Assembly: GCA_016284895.1 (NCBI GenBank)
Contig: JAEEPT010000005.1
Coordinates: 1-41,184, forward strand
Direction of reading: 5' to 3'
Source of the DNA: Prevotella sp.
GTDB taxonomy: Bacteria; Bacteroidota; Bacteroidia; Bacteroidales; Bacteroidaceae
Length of the DNA: 41,184 nucleotides
This document shows positions 17,181-25,796 of the stretch, piece by piece. The notes under the pieces are model-generated. The model was not told the DNA's origin. It did no database searches and was given only the letters and a program-made list of their open reading frames with translations. Made by a program: the position numbers and the translations under genes. Position 1 is the first letter of the stretch. The number at the start of each line of letters is the position of its first letter.

Positions 17181-18182
17181 TCATTCGTTTTCAGCATTAC
17201 AATAGGGACATCTGCCTTTCTTGTGAAGACTGTGTCCGCAATTTCCACATATATAATTTATACGTGTACGATAAATGTAGTTCCAGATGGCTACACCAAT
17301 GTAGGCAATATACAACAGGTAACCTATATAATATAATGTGGAGATGCTGAAAATGACATATACAGCACCACACATGCCCAACAGTCCTATGTAATAGAAC
17401 AGGGCATCACCCGATTTCAAGTGACGACGAATATCATCAACTGCTGCTATGCCAAAGACAATTAACAGCCATACCGAAATAAGGAACAAGCCTAAATGAA
17501 AGGGTACGGAAAAAGGATTTAAAGTGGGATGATAGTAATAGTGACGCCACGATTCTGGAGAATGCAGTTGAATGCTACTATATAATACGGCTGATGTGGC
17601 GACCAGTAAGCACAAGAAGGTTGGATAGAAAGAATTGATGTCATTGAAATGAACTATTTTCGCACCAATTCTCAATAGTTTCCTAAATATAAATATGGTG
17701 AAGATGAGGACAAAGACTGCCAGGATGATAAGAATATGTGTGTCTGAGAATGTATCAATAAACTGCGAAATAGGAGTGTCGGGCGAGACTCCTGGCAGCA
17801 TTTTCTTTTCATGAATCCAGCCAAGCGTCTGCTGGTCTCTGGCAATCTGTACCCAAATCGTGTCAATGGTGTCTGTAGGTATCTTGATAATATCTGCCAC
17901 TACGACACGATCTCCATGATTGATAGAAAAAGTATCTACTGGCAATCCGTTTACATATTCGGTAGGATGCTGAGCAATTAGCTGCAAAGAATCTGCACGA
18001 ACTACGAAATTGAAATTCTGAGTATAATGGTGAGTGGTATAAAATGAGATAGAATCAATTTGCTGATCCGTCAAGTTCCAAGCGTCAGAAGTGTAAGGAC
18101 CCTGACGATAACATGAAGCAAAAAGGAATAGAATTCCTAAAAGCAAACAGAATAATCTTGATGTTCTCATCTCTTTGTTCAT
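17181..18182 (-). CDS. Multi-pass membrane protein with SH3-like segment and C-terminal zinc ribbon
   Basis: A 333-residue protein starting at ATG 18182; the open frame extends to 18290, but those codons run through the tandem-repeat array and precede the real signal sequence. The N-terminus is a probable lipoprotein signal (LLLGILFLFASC, Cys near residue 20). A soluble part follows with an SH3-like stretch (GDRVVVADIIKIP to GWIHEKK). Then come about five hydrophobic segments (for example THILIILAVFVLIFTIFIF and LGLFLISVWLLIVFGIAA). The C-terminal tail holds a zinc ribbon, CGNCG and CPYC. I do not recognise a named family. The terminal zinc ribbon recalls those in the FHA, AAA+ and 28875 proteins upstream. 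Its function is unknown. Confidence 0.8.
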   Translation of the reverse strand: MNKEMRTSRLFCLLLGILFLFASCYRQGPYTSDAWNLTDQQIDSISFYTTHHYTQNFNFVVRADSLQLIAQHPTEYVNGLPVDTFSINHGDRVVVADIIKIPTDTIDTIWVQIARDQQTLGWIHEKKMLPGVSPDTPISQFIDTFSDTHILIILAVFVLIFTIFIFRKLLRIGAKIVHFNDINSFYPTFLCLLVATSAVLYSSIQLHSPESWRHYYYHPTLNPFSVPFHLGLFLISVWLLIVFGIAAVDDIRRHLKSGDALFYYIGLLGMCGAVYVIFSISTLYYIGYLLYIAYIGVAIWNYIYRTRINYICGNCGHSLHKKGRCPYCNAENE

Positions 18183-18184
18183 AA

Positions 18185-18360
18185 TGGTTATGTTTAAGTC
18201 ACCTTCAGTCCGAGTGTTGGACACTTGATGACTTTTCTCTGGTCGTGCCGTGACCTTGCATGGGTCACTCGATGACCGATACTTGGTCATGATGTGACCG
18301 ATACTTGGTCATGTGATGACCAATACTTAGTCATGCGGTGACCGCTGTTTGGTCATCCCG
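18185..18360. repeat. 22-bp tandem dyad repeat array
   Basis: Six consecutive 22-base units begin at 18229, 18251, 18273, 18295, 18317 and 18339 and end at 18360. The two best units share the core TGACCGATACTTGGTCA, in which TGACC and GGTCA form an inverted repeat inside each unit. Two further upstream units (18185 and 18207) fit the same period but are decayed. The array spans the gap between the U32 gene and the membrane-protein gene. It covers the last codons and stop of the U32 gene (stop at 18327-18329). Units lie back to back, so this is not a CRISPR array. It could be a protein-binding array, with about two helical turns per unit, or a variable-number repeat. Confidence 0.88.
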
Positions 18361-20210
18361 TATATATTCATCTGACAATGCTGGCAATCGAATTCAAGTC
18401 GGAACAATCGTCCGTCAGACAATTGAAGTGACAAAGGCTCTTTCCAACTGGGTCTCTTCCCCCCATTTTTCACACAATAGCCTAAGGTGTAGCGCAGACA
18501 ATAGCGACACTGCATGATGAGTGGATAATCGGGAGTTTGAACCTCAAAAGCTGATACTTCATTTTTAACATCTTGCTGCTGATAGAAACTACTTGCTACT
18601 GTATTAGCTATATTATATAAGAATGTGTAAGGATATTGAGGCACTGGCACAGAGTCTTCTGACTTTTTATTCTCTTGATGGTGTTGAATCCTTTCACGCC
18701 TCTTTTTTGTTGCCTCTTGTGACTTTTCCATCAATGCGAGCACAGCTTTCTTGCGCAGTTCAGTCAGTCGGCTGCTCGGAATGAAATAGGGGAAGTCCTC
18801 TGGGAGTTTCACCTTAGAACATTCGTAGGGGGTATCACCCAATTTCGTTAATTGACGAACAATATTCTCACGTTGCGAAGTTTGGGCCAGTTGATGTTCA
18901 GCAATAATCTCTGCCACCTGTTCGTTGTCAACAAGCAAGGAGAACCCTTGCTGAGAAGCAATCAGTTGCATTGTAACAGCAATCTTGCGAACAGCGCTTG
19001 GCTTTGAGAGTAACCGTTCAAACTGTATGTCATTATTTCGGTAAATGCGCATACCTTTCCGAAGGGAAGATGGCATTTTAAGAGGGAAGATGCGATTACC
19101 CTCTACCTTATTTGCCCTGAATCCTTCTAGTTCATGATTGTCGTTGAAGAAACACAATCCATCACCATTCGTAAAAGATGTTGTACTGGCAATATTAAAT
19201 GATTGTCTTCCTCTGATTTCCTTTACGACACCCACAAATTCGCCCATTGCCTTTGGCGTGTCAAATGATGCAATATCAGCTCGCCTGCCATTGGCAAAAT
19301 AAGTGGTGTATCCCCTATTGAACGTTTTCTGCAAATTGGGGGTGAATTGATACTTGCATCGTCCTTTTGATGAACGGCAGAATTCCTCAGGATGGTGCTG
19401 AACAATCTGGTTGAGTCGCTCACTGTAAGCTGCAACGACATTCTTCACATAGATAGCATCTTTTAGTCGGCCTTCTATCTTGAAAGATGTAGCCCCAGCT
19501 AAGGCCAACGATTCGAGATTATCAATCTGGCACATGTCTTTCAGTGACAGCAAGTGACGTTGATGCTCAATCTCTCTGCCGTTGGCATCAAGCAAGTCGA
19601 ACTTCATTCTGCAAAACTGTGCACATTCCCCCCTGTTTGCACTTCTGTTGAAGCAATATTGAGAAGCATAGCAAAGCCCGGAATAGCTCACACAAAGAGC
19701 ACCATGCACAAACACCTCTAACTCCACATCGGGCACTTCCTGATGAATGGCAGCAATCTCTTCTATGCTCAATTCTCGGGCAAGTACTACCCTATCAAAT
19801 CCTATTGACTTTAGCCATCTTACTTTTTCAGCAGTTTGATTATCAGTCTGTGTGGAAGCATGAAGAGAAGGAATAAAGTCAGAAGCGGCATATTCGTCTA
19901 TGAGTATCTTCCTGACGGCCATATCCTGAACTAATATAGCATCGACGCCTATGTTTGAAAGCTCATGAATCAGACATTTGAGTTGCTGAATCTCATTGTC
20001 AAATACAATTGTATTGACTGTCACATAAACTTTGGCCTCGAATTGATGGGCATACTCACAAAGTTTCAAGATGTCTTCAATCGTATTGCCTGCTGCAGCT
20101 CGTGCACCAAACTGAGGAGCACCAATATATACAGCATCAGCCCCATGATCAATGGCAGCTATGCCACATTCAAGATTCTTTGCAGGTGCCAGGAGTTCCA
20201 GTTCTCTCAT
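18327..20210 (-). CDS. U32 family protein, RlhA-like (probable rRNA hydroxylation)
   Basis: A 627-residue cytoplasmic protein. The N-terminus (MRELELLAPAKNLECGIAAIDHGADAVYIG in part) and the motif EVFVHGALCVSYSG with further cysteines (CYASQYC, GECAQFCR) are typical of peptidase U32 proteins. The length with a long C-terminal extension fits the RlhA (YdcP) type better than the shorter TrhP/YegQ type. RlhA acts in hydroxylation of 23S rRNA C2501 in E. coli; whether this protein does the same is inferred. The C-terminal part has another Cys cluster (CRYCLRYTLGYC, then CQHC). Its start overlaps metA by 4 bases. The final codons lie within the 22-bp repeat array, so the last residues (about RSPHD) may be repeat-derived. 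Confidence 0.85.
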   Translation of the reverse strand: MRELELLAPAKNLECGIAAIDHGADAVYIGAPQFGARAAAGNTIEDILKLCEYAHQFEAKVYVTVNTIVFDNEIQQLKCLIHELSNIGVDAILVQDMAVRKILIDEYAASDFIPSLHASTQTDNQTAEKVRWLKSIGFDRVVLARELSIEEIAAIHQEVPDVELEVFVHGALCVSYSGLCYASQYCFNRSANRGECAQFCRMKFDLLDANGREIEHQRHLLSLKDMCQIDNLESLALAGATSFKIEGRLKDAIYVKNVVAAYSERLNQIVQHHPEEFCRSSKGRCKYQFTPNLQKTFNRGYTTYFANGRRADIASFDTPKAMGEFVGVVKEIRGRQSFNIASTTSFTNGDGLCFFNDNHELEGFRANKVEGNRIFPLKMPSSLRKGMRIYRNNDIQFERLLSKPSAVRKIAVTMQLIASQQGFSLLVDNEQVAEIIAEHQLAQTSQRENIVRQLTKLGDTPYECSKVKLPEDFPYFIPSSRLTELRKKAVLALMEKSQEATKKRRERIQHHQENKKSEDSVPVPQYPYTFLYNIANTVASSFYQQQDVKNEVSAFEVQTPDYPLIMQCRYCLRYTLGYCVKNGGKRPSWKEPLSLQLSDGRLFRLEFDCQHCQMNIYGMTKQRSPHD

Positions 20211-21124
20211 TCAATCTTCGAAATATCGTATGGAGTTTCCTGATAGACATAGTAGTTGACCCAATTGTTATAAAACAAATTGGCGTGAGCTCGCCATGTA
20301 ACGACAGGAGGATTAGCAGGATTGTTATCTCGGTAGTAGTTGCGCGGCAGTTCTACATCAGTACGAATGCCAGCATCTCGTTTGTATTCATTGTCGAGCG
20401 TGTTGGGAGCATACTCCAGATGTCCGGTAATAAAGAACTCTCGTCCACCTCGCCCCATAACAATGCTTACACCGCTCTCTTCGGAATCGGCTATCAGTTG
20501 TAAGTCCGAACGACCAATGATGTCGTTGGATTTTATTTCAGTATGTCTGCTATGAGGCATCATAAAACTATCATCGAAGCCACGGAAAATGGGCAGTTGC
20601 GATTGAAGTGTTCTCTGAGAGAAAATGCCAAACATCTTTTTGGCAAGCGGATACTTGGGAACACCATAATGATAATAGAGACCGGCCTGAGCTGCCCAGC
20701 AGATGTAAAGGGTACTCGTCACATGGGTTCGGGCCCAGGCGAATACTTCTGTTATTTCATTCCAATAGCCAACCTTCTCAAACTCCATCTGTTCTACGGG
20801 AGCCCCAGTAATAATCAGACCATCAAACTTCTCTTGCCTCATGACATCGAAGTCTCTATAGAACTGCATCATGTGCTCAATAGGAGTGTTCTTTGAAGTG
20901 TGACTTTTCAACTTCATAAAACTAATTTCTATTTGAAGAGGCGTATTGGATAGAAGTCTGATCAAGTCAGTTTCGGTGGTGATTTTTAAAGGCATCAGAT
21001 TCAATATTGCAATCCTCAAAGGGCGAATGTCCTGAGAATGTGCCCTTGAGTTATCCATTACAAATATATTCTCCTGCTTTAGTATATCGATGGCAGGTAA
21101 CCTGTCCGGCAATGTTAATGGCAT
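20207..21124 (-). CDS. metA: Homoserine O-acetyltransferase of the MetA family
   Basis: A 305-residue enzyme of the MetA family that activates homoserine for methionine synthesis in the cytoplasm. Cys142 (YICWAAQAG), His235 and Glu237 (ITGHLEYAP) are at the classical catalytic positions. Residue 111, which discriminates acyl donor in this family, is Glu (TGAPVEQM), as in the Bacillus cereus enzyme that uses acetyl-CoA, and not Gly as in the E. coli succinyltransferase. I therefore call it an acetyltransferase despite the usual 'succinyltransferase' label. It lies 21 bases after the PP2C gene and overlaps the U32 gene by 4. No riboswitch-like leader is present, so any methionine control must act elsewhere. 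Confidence 0.93.
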   Translation of the reverse strand: MPLTLPDRLPAIDILKQENIFVMDNSRAHSQDIRPLRIAILNLMPLKITTETDLIRLLSNTPLQIEISFMKLKSHTSKNTPIEHMMQFYRDFDVMRQEKFDGLIITGAPVEQMEFEKVGYWNEITEVFAWARTHVTSTLYICWAAQAGLYYHYGVPKYPLAKKMFGIFSQRTLQSQLPIFRGFDDSFMMPHSRHTEIKSNDIIGRSDLQLIADSEESGVSIVMGRGGREFFITGHLEYAPNTLDNEYKRDAGIRTDVELPRNYYRDNNPANPPVVTWRAHANLFYNNWVNYYVYQETPYDISKIE

Positions 21125-21145
21125 CTTCTTATTCTTTTTGTATTA

Positions 21146-21892
21146 TTATTTCATTCTGCAAACTATAACAGATATATTGTCAACCCCACCGGCTGCTTCT
21201 GCTGCCAAACTGAGATCTTTCGCATTCATACCCTGATTGAGCATGTTTTCAATAACAGAGTCATCCACCATATCAGTCAGGCCATCACTGCAAAGCATGA
21301 ATGTGTCGCCAGATTCCACTTCGTTAGTGCATTGTACAACATCTATATAGCTGGTCGTGCATCCACCGCCTATACAATTCGTGATGATATTGGAATGTTC
21401 TTTAGTCCCCATCAAATTGCTGAGCGAATGGTCGGTTGTCATTTGAATTAACTTCCCTTCGTGTAAACGGTACAGACGACTATCACCGCAATTGAGCCAA
21501 TAGAAGTTGCCTTCGTAAAAAGCAAGGGCTACAAGCGTAGTCCCCATGTTTTTGAATTGTCTGTCTGCACGACCTTTTGAGTCTATTATGATATTCATGC
21601 TTTTCAGCCATCCGTGGATAGACTCATTGAAGTCGCTTATGCTCAGACCTGTCGGTATGTCATTATAATAGAATTGCAGATTGTGGACAACATCGCTGCT
21701 GGCTACTTCACCACAATTATGTCCTCCCATTCCATCGGCTAAGGCAAATAGGAATCTGTCGCTTTCGTTGAAGGAGACCGTTGTTTCTAACTCATTGTCA
21801 CGAACGAAATGATCTCCTACGAGAATCATGTCTTCATTGTTATCTCTGATGCAGCCCACTCGGCTGCAAGCAGTAGTATCAAATATGTACAT
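21146..21892 (-). CDS. PP2C-type Ser/Thr protein phosphatase
   Basis: A 248-residue soluble PP2C phosphatase of the Stp1/PppA type. The metal-binding and catalytic motifs are all present: VGCIRDNNED near residue 20, ADGMGGHNCGE (Asp53, Gly54), NCGDSRLYRL, MLCSDGLTDM and VDNISVIVC at the end. It probably reverses phosphorylation by the Ser/Thr kinase at 25793. It follows the FHA gene by 8 bases. Kinase, FHA protein, AAA+ ATPase and phosphatase in one run is a recurring theme in bacterial Ser/Thr signalling, for example in type VI secretion control, but no secretion genes are seen here. Confidence 0.93.
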   Translation of the reverse strand: MYIFDTTACSRVGCIRDNNEDMILVGDHFVRDNELETTVSFNESDRFLFALADGMGGHNCGEVASSDVVHNLQFYYNDIPTGLSISDFNESIHGWLKSMNIIIDSKGRADRQFKNMGTTLVALAFYEGNFYWLNCGDSRLYRLHEGKLIQMTTDHSLSNLMGTKEHSNIITNCIGGGCTTSYIDVVQCTNEVESGDTFMLCSDGLTDMVDDSVIENMLNQGMNAKDLSLAAEAAGGVDNISVIVCRMK

Positions 21893-21900
21893 ATTTTTGC

Positions 21901-22485
21901 CTATTTAATTGATACTTGTAAGTTTACGTTGGCAATCATAATGATATCGCCGTCTTTCAACGACATCTCAACATCGGGCTGTAACGGATGGTTGTTCAAC
22001 TTAGTGCCATTTGATGAGTGTTTGTCAACAATGCGCCACCCCGTCTCTGCTTTATAATAGAATTGTGCATGAACGCCTGATACATACATATTATTCTGGA
22101 AAAATTGAGTGTATGGACCTTGTTTGCGTCCAATAACAGCTCCATTCACAGCCTCAATATATATACCGAGCGACGTATTGGTAAGCGTAAGAGATGACAC
22201 ACCTCCTACTCTTGCGCCAGCTGACTGGATTGCTGGCTGGGAAAGCGAAGGTTCTCCTAAAGGCACAGCATTTGAATCAGTACCTGTTGAGAATGAATAG
22301 GCCGTATTCCCCATTCCTTTCTTTTGCATGTCTTCAGGCGTAAGCATCAAGCCTCCACAACTGGTACAACGGCGTCCCACTCCTACTCGTCCGCACCGAT
22401 TGCAATAACGCAGAATTTGTCCGCACTGATCACAATAATGCGAATTGTCTTCTATTTCTTCTTGGCAATTTGGACATATTATCAT
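21901..22485 (-). CDS. Zinc-ribbon and FHA domain protein
   Basis: A 194-residue protein. The N-terminus has four CxxC pairs (CPNC, CDQC, CNRC, CTSC at about residues 4-43), giving two zinc ribbons. A flexible Ser/Ala/Gly-rich linker follows (about 60-100). The FHA domain (about 105-194) has Gly119-Arg120, Ser136 and His139 (YVSGVHAQF) and Asn159-Gly160 (HSSNGTKLN), the residues that bind phosphothreonine peptides. The kinase at 25793 carries a repeated Thr motif near its N-terminus that is a plausible ligand. The start overlaps the AAA+ gene by 4 bases (22482-22485). Confidence 0.92.
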   Translation of the reverse strand: MIICPNCQEEIEDNSHYCDQCGQILRYCNRCGRVGVGRRCTSCGGLMLTPEDMQKKGMGNTAYSFSTGTDSNAVPLGEPSLSQPAIQSAGARVGGVSSLTLTNTSLGIYIEAVNGAVIGRKQGPYTQFFQNNMYVSGVHAQFYYKAETGWRIVDKHSSNGTKLNNHPLQPDVEMSLKDGDIIMIANVNLQVSIK

Positions 22486-25400
22486 AAATCCTTAATATCT
22501 TCTGGTTGAATTAACTGATATGTTTCTTTCGTCACCTGCTCTGGCGGTAGAGCTGACACTCTCATAGAGAGGCGTTGTATCGTGTCATCGAGCAGATTGC
22601 GCATCTCTCTGGCATTGCCAAAGCTGCTGTCTTTTGTCATCACCATCTTATATATGGTGTCAAGCAATTTGAATTCGGCTGCTGAAGAGAGTGTGTACTG
22701 ATCCTTCTGAGCCATCTTTTTGTAGATAGCAAATAATTCGTCTTCATTGTAGTCGTCGATATGCAGTTTGTGTGTAAAACGACTGGCCAGTCCTGCATTC
22801 ATTTGTAAGAACTCTTCCATTTTTTCTTTATAGCCAGCTGCAATCACAACGAATTTACCGCGGTCGTCTTCCATTCGCTTCATCAATGTGTCAATTGCTT
22901 CCTTACCATACTGATCGTTTTGGTCAGAAAGCGTATATGCTTCGTCAATGAAAAGGATGCCCCCCATTGCTTTGTCACACATGTTATTGACAATCTTAGG
23001 CGTTTCACCCATATATTTTCCAACGAGTGTGGCTCTACTTGCTTCTATGACTTTTGATGAAGACAGAATATCCATTGACTGTAGCACTTCACCCATTTTT
23101 CTGGCAATTGAAGTCTTGCCAGTACCTGGATTTCCTGTCAGAATGAAGTTCATTGACATCTGTTGAAGCTTTCCAGCCCCCATTGCGGCACGTTGTTTCA
23201 TGAACATACTCTGCACGGCCAGCCTACGGATAGCATTCTTGACGGAACGCATTCCAATAAACTCATCGAGTTCATTGAGTACTTCATCAAGCGGTCGAGC
23301 CACGTCTTGATGAGCTATTGGCAGGTCATCGGCTGTAATGCGGTACATATCAGCTTCTGTGAAGTCAGGATTGTTCATCGAGTTCATCAATCGCTGACTC
23401 TGTCTCTCAACGGCTTCATCAAAGACGCGACGAGCTTCGCGTGCATTGCCGAAGTTCTTGTCTTTGCGCAAATAGAGTTGTTCGAACTGCCTATGAATAG
23501 CTTCCTCTGTTGACTTGTCAACTGTGAACTTCTTTGCTTGAGCAAGATTTAGGAATATCTGTGTCAGCTCATCGGGAGTGTAATCATCAAAATGTATGGT
23601 CTGCGTAAAGCGGCTCTTCAATCCGGGATTAGAAGCAATAAAGTCGTGCATCTGCTCGGTATAGCCGGCCACTATGCAGACAAACTTTCCACGATCGTCT
23701 TCAAGACGTTTGAGCAAGGTGTCAATAGCCTCTGCCCCGAATTGGTCTTGATCGTTTGACTTCAAAGTATAAGCTTCATCAATAAAGAGTACTCCACCCA
23801 TTGCTGTATCAATGAGCTGATTAGTCTTGATAGCAGTTTGTCCTGAGAATCCCGCGACGAGTTTCGAACGGTCTGCTTCAACGAGTTGTCCGCGTGCAAC
23901 AATTCCCAACGTCCTGAACACGTCAGCCATAATCCTGGCAACCGTTGTCTTTCCGGTTCCTGGGTTACCAGTAAACACGTAATGCTTGCCTTGGAATGTA
24001 TTTGTTTCTCCTCGTTTCACCTGAAGTGTCAGATATGAGGCAAGGTTTGAAATCTCCTTCTTCACATTAGCCAGTCCTACTAATCCGTCGAGTTTTTTCA
24101 GGCAGTCATTCAGGTCAACAGTTTTCGGTGCATCATAGGGGATGTCACTTTCGATGATTGTCATGAGCTCTTCGTTACTCATCTTTGACAAATCATCCTG
24201 CTGTAAACGCTGTGCCTGTTTCTTGCAGATTTGATCGAACAAGCTGCGCATTGTTCTTCCATTTGCAAAGTCTTTATCACGAGAGTCATACATCTCTGTA
24301 ATCATCTTACGTGTAAGCGCTTCTGCCTCTGGAGAGAATATATACTTCTTCTCTTTTGAAAAGACAAGCATAATCTTGAAGAGCTCTTCCGGTGTATAGT
24401 CTTCGATGTTCAGGAAATAATTGAAACGACTATGCATTCCCGGATTAACACGGAACAAGTTCTCCATTTCAGTCCTGTAGCCGGCAGCTATCACAACGAA
24501 CTTGTCGCGATCATCTTCCATACGCTTCATGAGCGTTTCGAGAGCCTGAGCGCCCTGATTATCACGTTCACCAGCTTGACTGACGGGAGCCAGTGTATAT
24601 GCTTCGTCAACAAACAAGATGCCTCCAATTGCTTTGTCACACAGCCTGTTGACTACTTTGGGCGTTTCCCCTTGATAGGGACTAACCATTTGTGAGCGGT
24701 CCACCTCAACTACATGACCGGAATCCAGATAGCCTATGGCTGAGAGAATCTCTCCAAGCTTGCGTGCGATAGTGGTCTTTCCTGTACCTGGGTTGCCTGT
24801 AAGTACGATGTGCATAGCCATCTTCTCTTGTACACCCAATCCACGCTGTGCTCTTTGAATACTGTTTTGCACCGAATAAGCTATTTCGCGCACAGCTTGC
24901 TTCACCTCATCCATACCAATATACTTATCCAAATCGGACAAGATATCGTCAAGCGAGCGTTCTACCGGAACATAACCAGTTATGTCGCCTTCCTCTACCT
25001 GAACAGCCTCGGTTCCCCTGCTGATGAATGACGTAAAGATGTCCTCCGCTGTCTTCATCGCCAGATGGGCATTTCCAAAACTGTCATCCTTAATCTTAAT
25101 TTGGTATTTGAAGAAACGGAGTAATTTGTTTTCTGCCTCTTGTGAGAATTGAATGATTCCATACTTCATTCTCAGTTCCATCTTGGTGATTTCCGTCAAC
25201 TCGCGATAGGTGGGTGCTGGCAGATGGAACGTATATTTGAAGCGGTTCTTGACAGCAGGGTTGCTATCCAGAAAATCTTCTAATCCTTTGGGAAGTCCAG
25301 ACATGATGACAATTGGGTTGTCATCCCATTTGTCCATCTCAACAAACAGTTTGTCAAGTGGATTAACTTGATTTGAATATTTATCGGGCAAGAGCTTTTG

Positions 25401-25796
25401 AACATTGTCAAAGAACAAAATACCATCGCGGGCTTTGCTGATATTCTCTTCCCAATTGTCAACGAAGCGCGAATAATCTACCGCATCCACAATTGTAAGC
25501 TTCGACTTACTGATGATACGATGCTGGAAAAAGAAGTCCTTGAAGATTTCGCCTAACGCTGTTTTTCCCGTTCCTGTTTCACCAATCACAATAGCATTGA
25601 CTGCGAGTCGAATTGATGCAACATCTTTTCTTGACCGCAAATAGGTATAGGTATCCACAATCGTCTTTAGCTGAGTCTTCAGATCTTTCAGACCTACCAG
25701 CTTGTCAAGCACATTCTGTGATACGAGCGGTTTTCCGCACCATCGGCAGTACTTTGCTATATTTCGGTTCTCCTTATGACAATATTCGCAAATCAT
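22482..25796 (-). CDS. Four-module CbxX/CfqX-type AAA+ ATPase with N-terminal zinc ribbon
   Basis: A 1104-residue ATPase. A zinc ribbon (CEYC and CRWC, residues 3-20) is followed by four AAA+ modules. Module 1 has Walker A GETGTGKT (72-79) but a degenerate Walker B ILFFDN (126-131). Modules 2, 3 and 4 have GNPGTGKT at 334-341, 610-617 and 888-895. Their Walker B motifs are ILFVDE (393-398), VLFIDE (669-674) and ILFIDE (947-952), each followed by AYTL. These three modules resemble CbbX/CfxQ and EccA proteins, which usually contain one such module and act as hexameric remodelling machines. Four in one chain is unusual; module 1 may be structural. ATGA overlaps link it to the kinase upstream and the FHA gene downstream. 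The remodelled target is unknown. Confidence 0.93.
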   Translation of the reverse strand: MICEYCHKENRNIAKYCRWCGKPLVSQNVLDKLVGLKDLKTQLKTIVDTYTYLRSRKDVASIRLAVNAIVIGETGTGKTALGEIFKDFFFQHRIISKSKLTIVDAVDYSRFVDNWEENISKARDGILFFDNVQKLLPDKYSNQVNPLDKLFVEMDKWDDNPIVIMSGLPKGLEDFLDSNPAVKNRFKYTFHLPAPTYRELTEITKMELRMKYGIIQFSQEAENKLLRFFKYQIKIKDDSFGNAHLAMKTAEDIFTSFISRGTEAVQVEEGDITGYVPVERSLDDILSDLDKYIGMDEVKQAVREIAYSVQNSIQRAQRGLGVQEKMAMHIVLTGNPGTGKTTIARKLGEILSAIGYLDSGHVVEVDRSQMVSPYQGETPKVVNRLCDKAIGGILFVDEAYTLAPVSQAGERDNQGAQALETLMKRMEDDRDKFVVIAAGYRTEMENLFRVNPGMHSRFNYFLNIEDYTPEELFKIMLVFSKEKKYIFSPEAEALTRKMITEMYDSRDKDFANGRTMRSLFDQICKKQAQRLQQDDLSKMSNEELMTIIESDIPYDAPKTVDLNDCLKKLDGLVGLANVKKEISNLASYLTLQVKRGETNTFQGKHYVFTGNPGTGKTTVARIMADVFRTLGIVARGQLVEADRSKLVAGFSGQTAIKTNQLIDTAMGGVLFIDEAYTLKSNDQDQFGAEAIDTLLKRLEDDRGKFVCIVAGYTEQMHDFIASNPGLKSRFTQTIHFDDYTPDELTQIFLNLAQAKKFTVDKSTEEAIHRQFEQLYLRKDKNFGNAREARRVFDEAVERQSQRLMNSMNNPDFTEADMYRITADDLPIAHQDVARPLDEVLNELDEFIGMRSVKNAIRRLAVQSMFMKQRAAMGAGKLQQMSMNFILTGNPGTGKTSIARKMGEVLQSMDILSSSKVIEASRATLVGKYMGETPKIVNNMCDKAMGGILFIDEAYTLSDQNDQYGKEAIDTLMKRMEDDRGKFVVIAAGYKEKMEEFLQMNAGLASRFTHKLHIDDYNEDELFAIYKKMAQKDQYTLSSAAEFKLLDTIYKMVMTKDSSFGNAREMRNLLDDTIQRLSMRVSALPPEQVTKETYQLIQPEDIKDL

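Noticed and set aside
18183..18290. Upstream extension of the zinc-ribbon membrane protein to 18290
   Set aside because: The extra 36 codons are translated tandem repeat and would bury the signal sequence.
18185..18360. CRISPR array
   Set aside because: The 22-base units are directly adjacent without spacers, are imperfect, and no cas gene is present.
21125..21145. SAM riboswitch or other leader before metA
   Set aside because: Only 21 bases separate PP2C and metA, and no leader structure fits.
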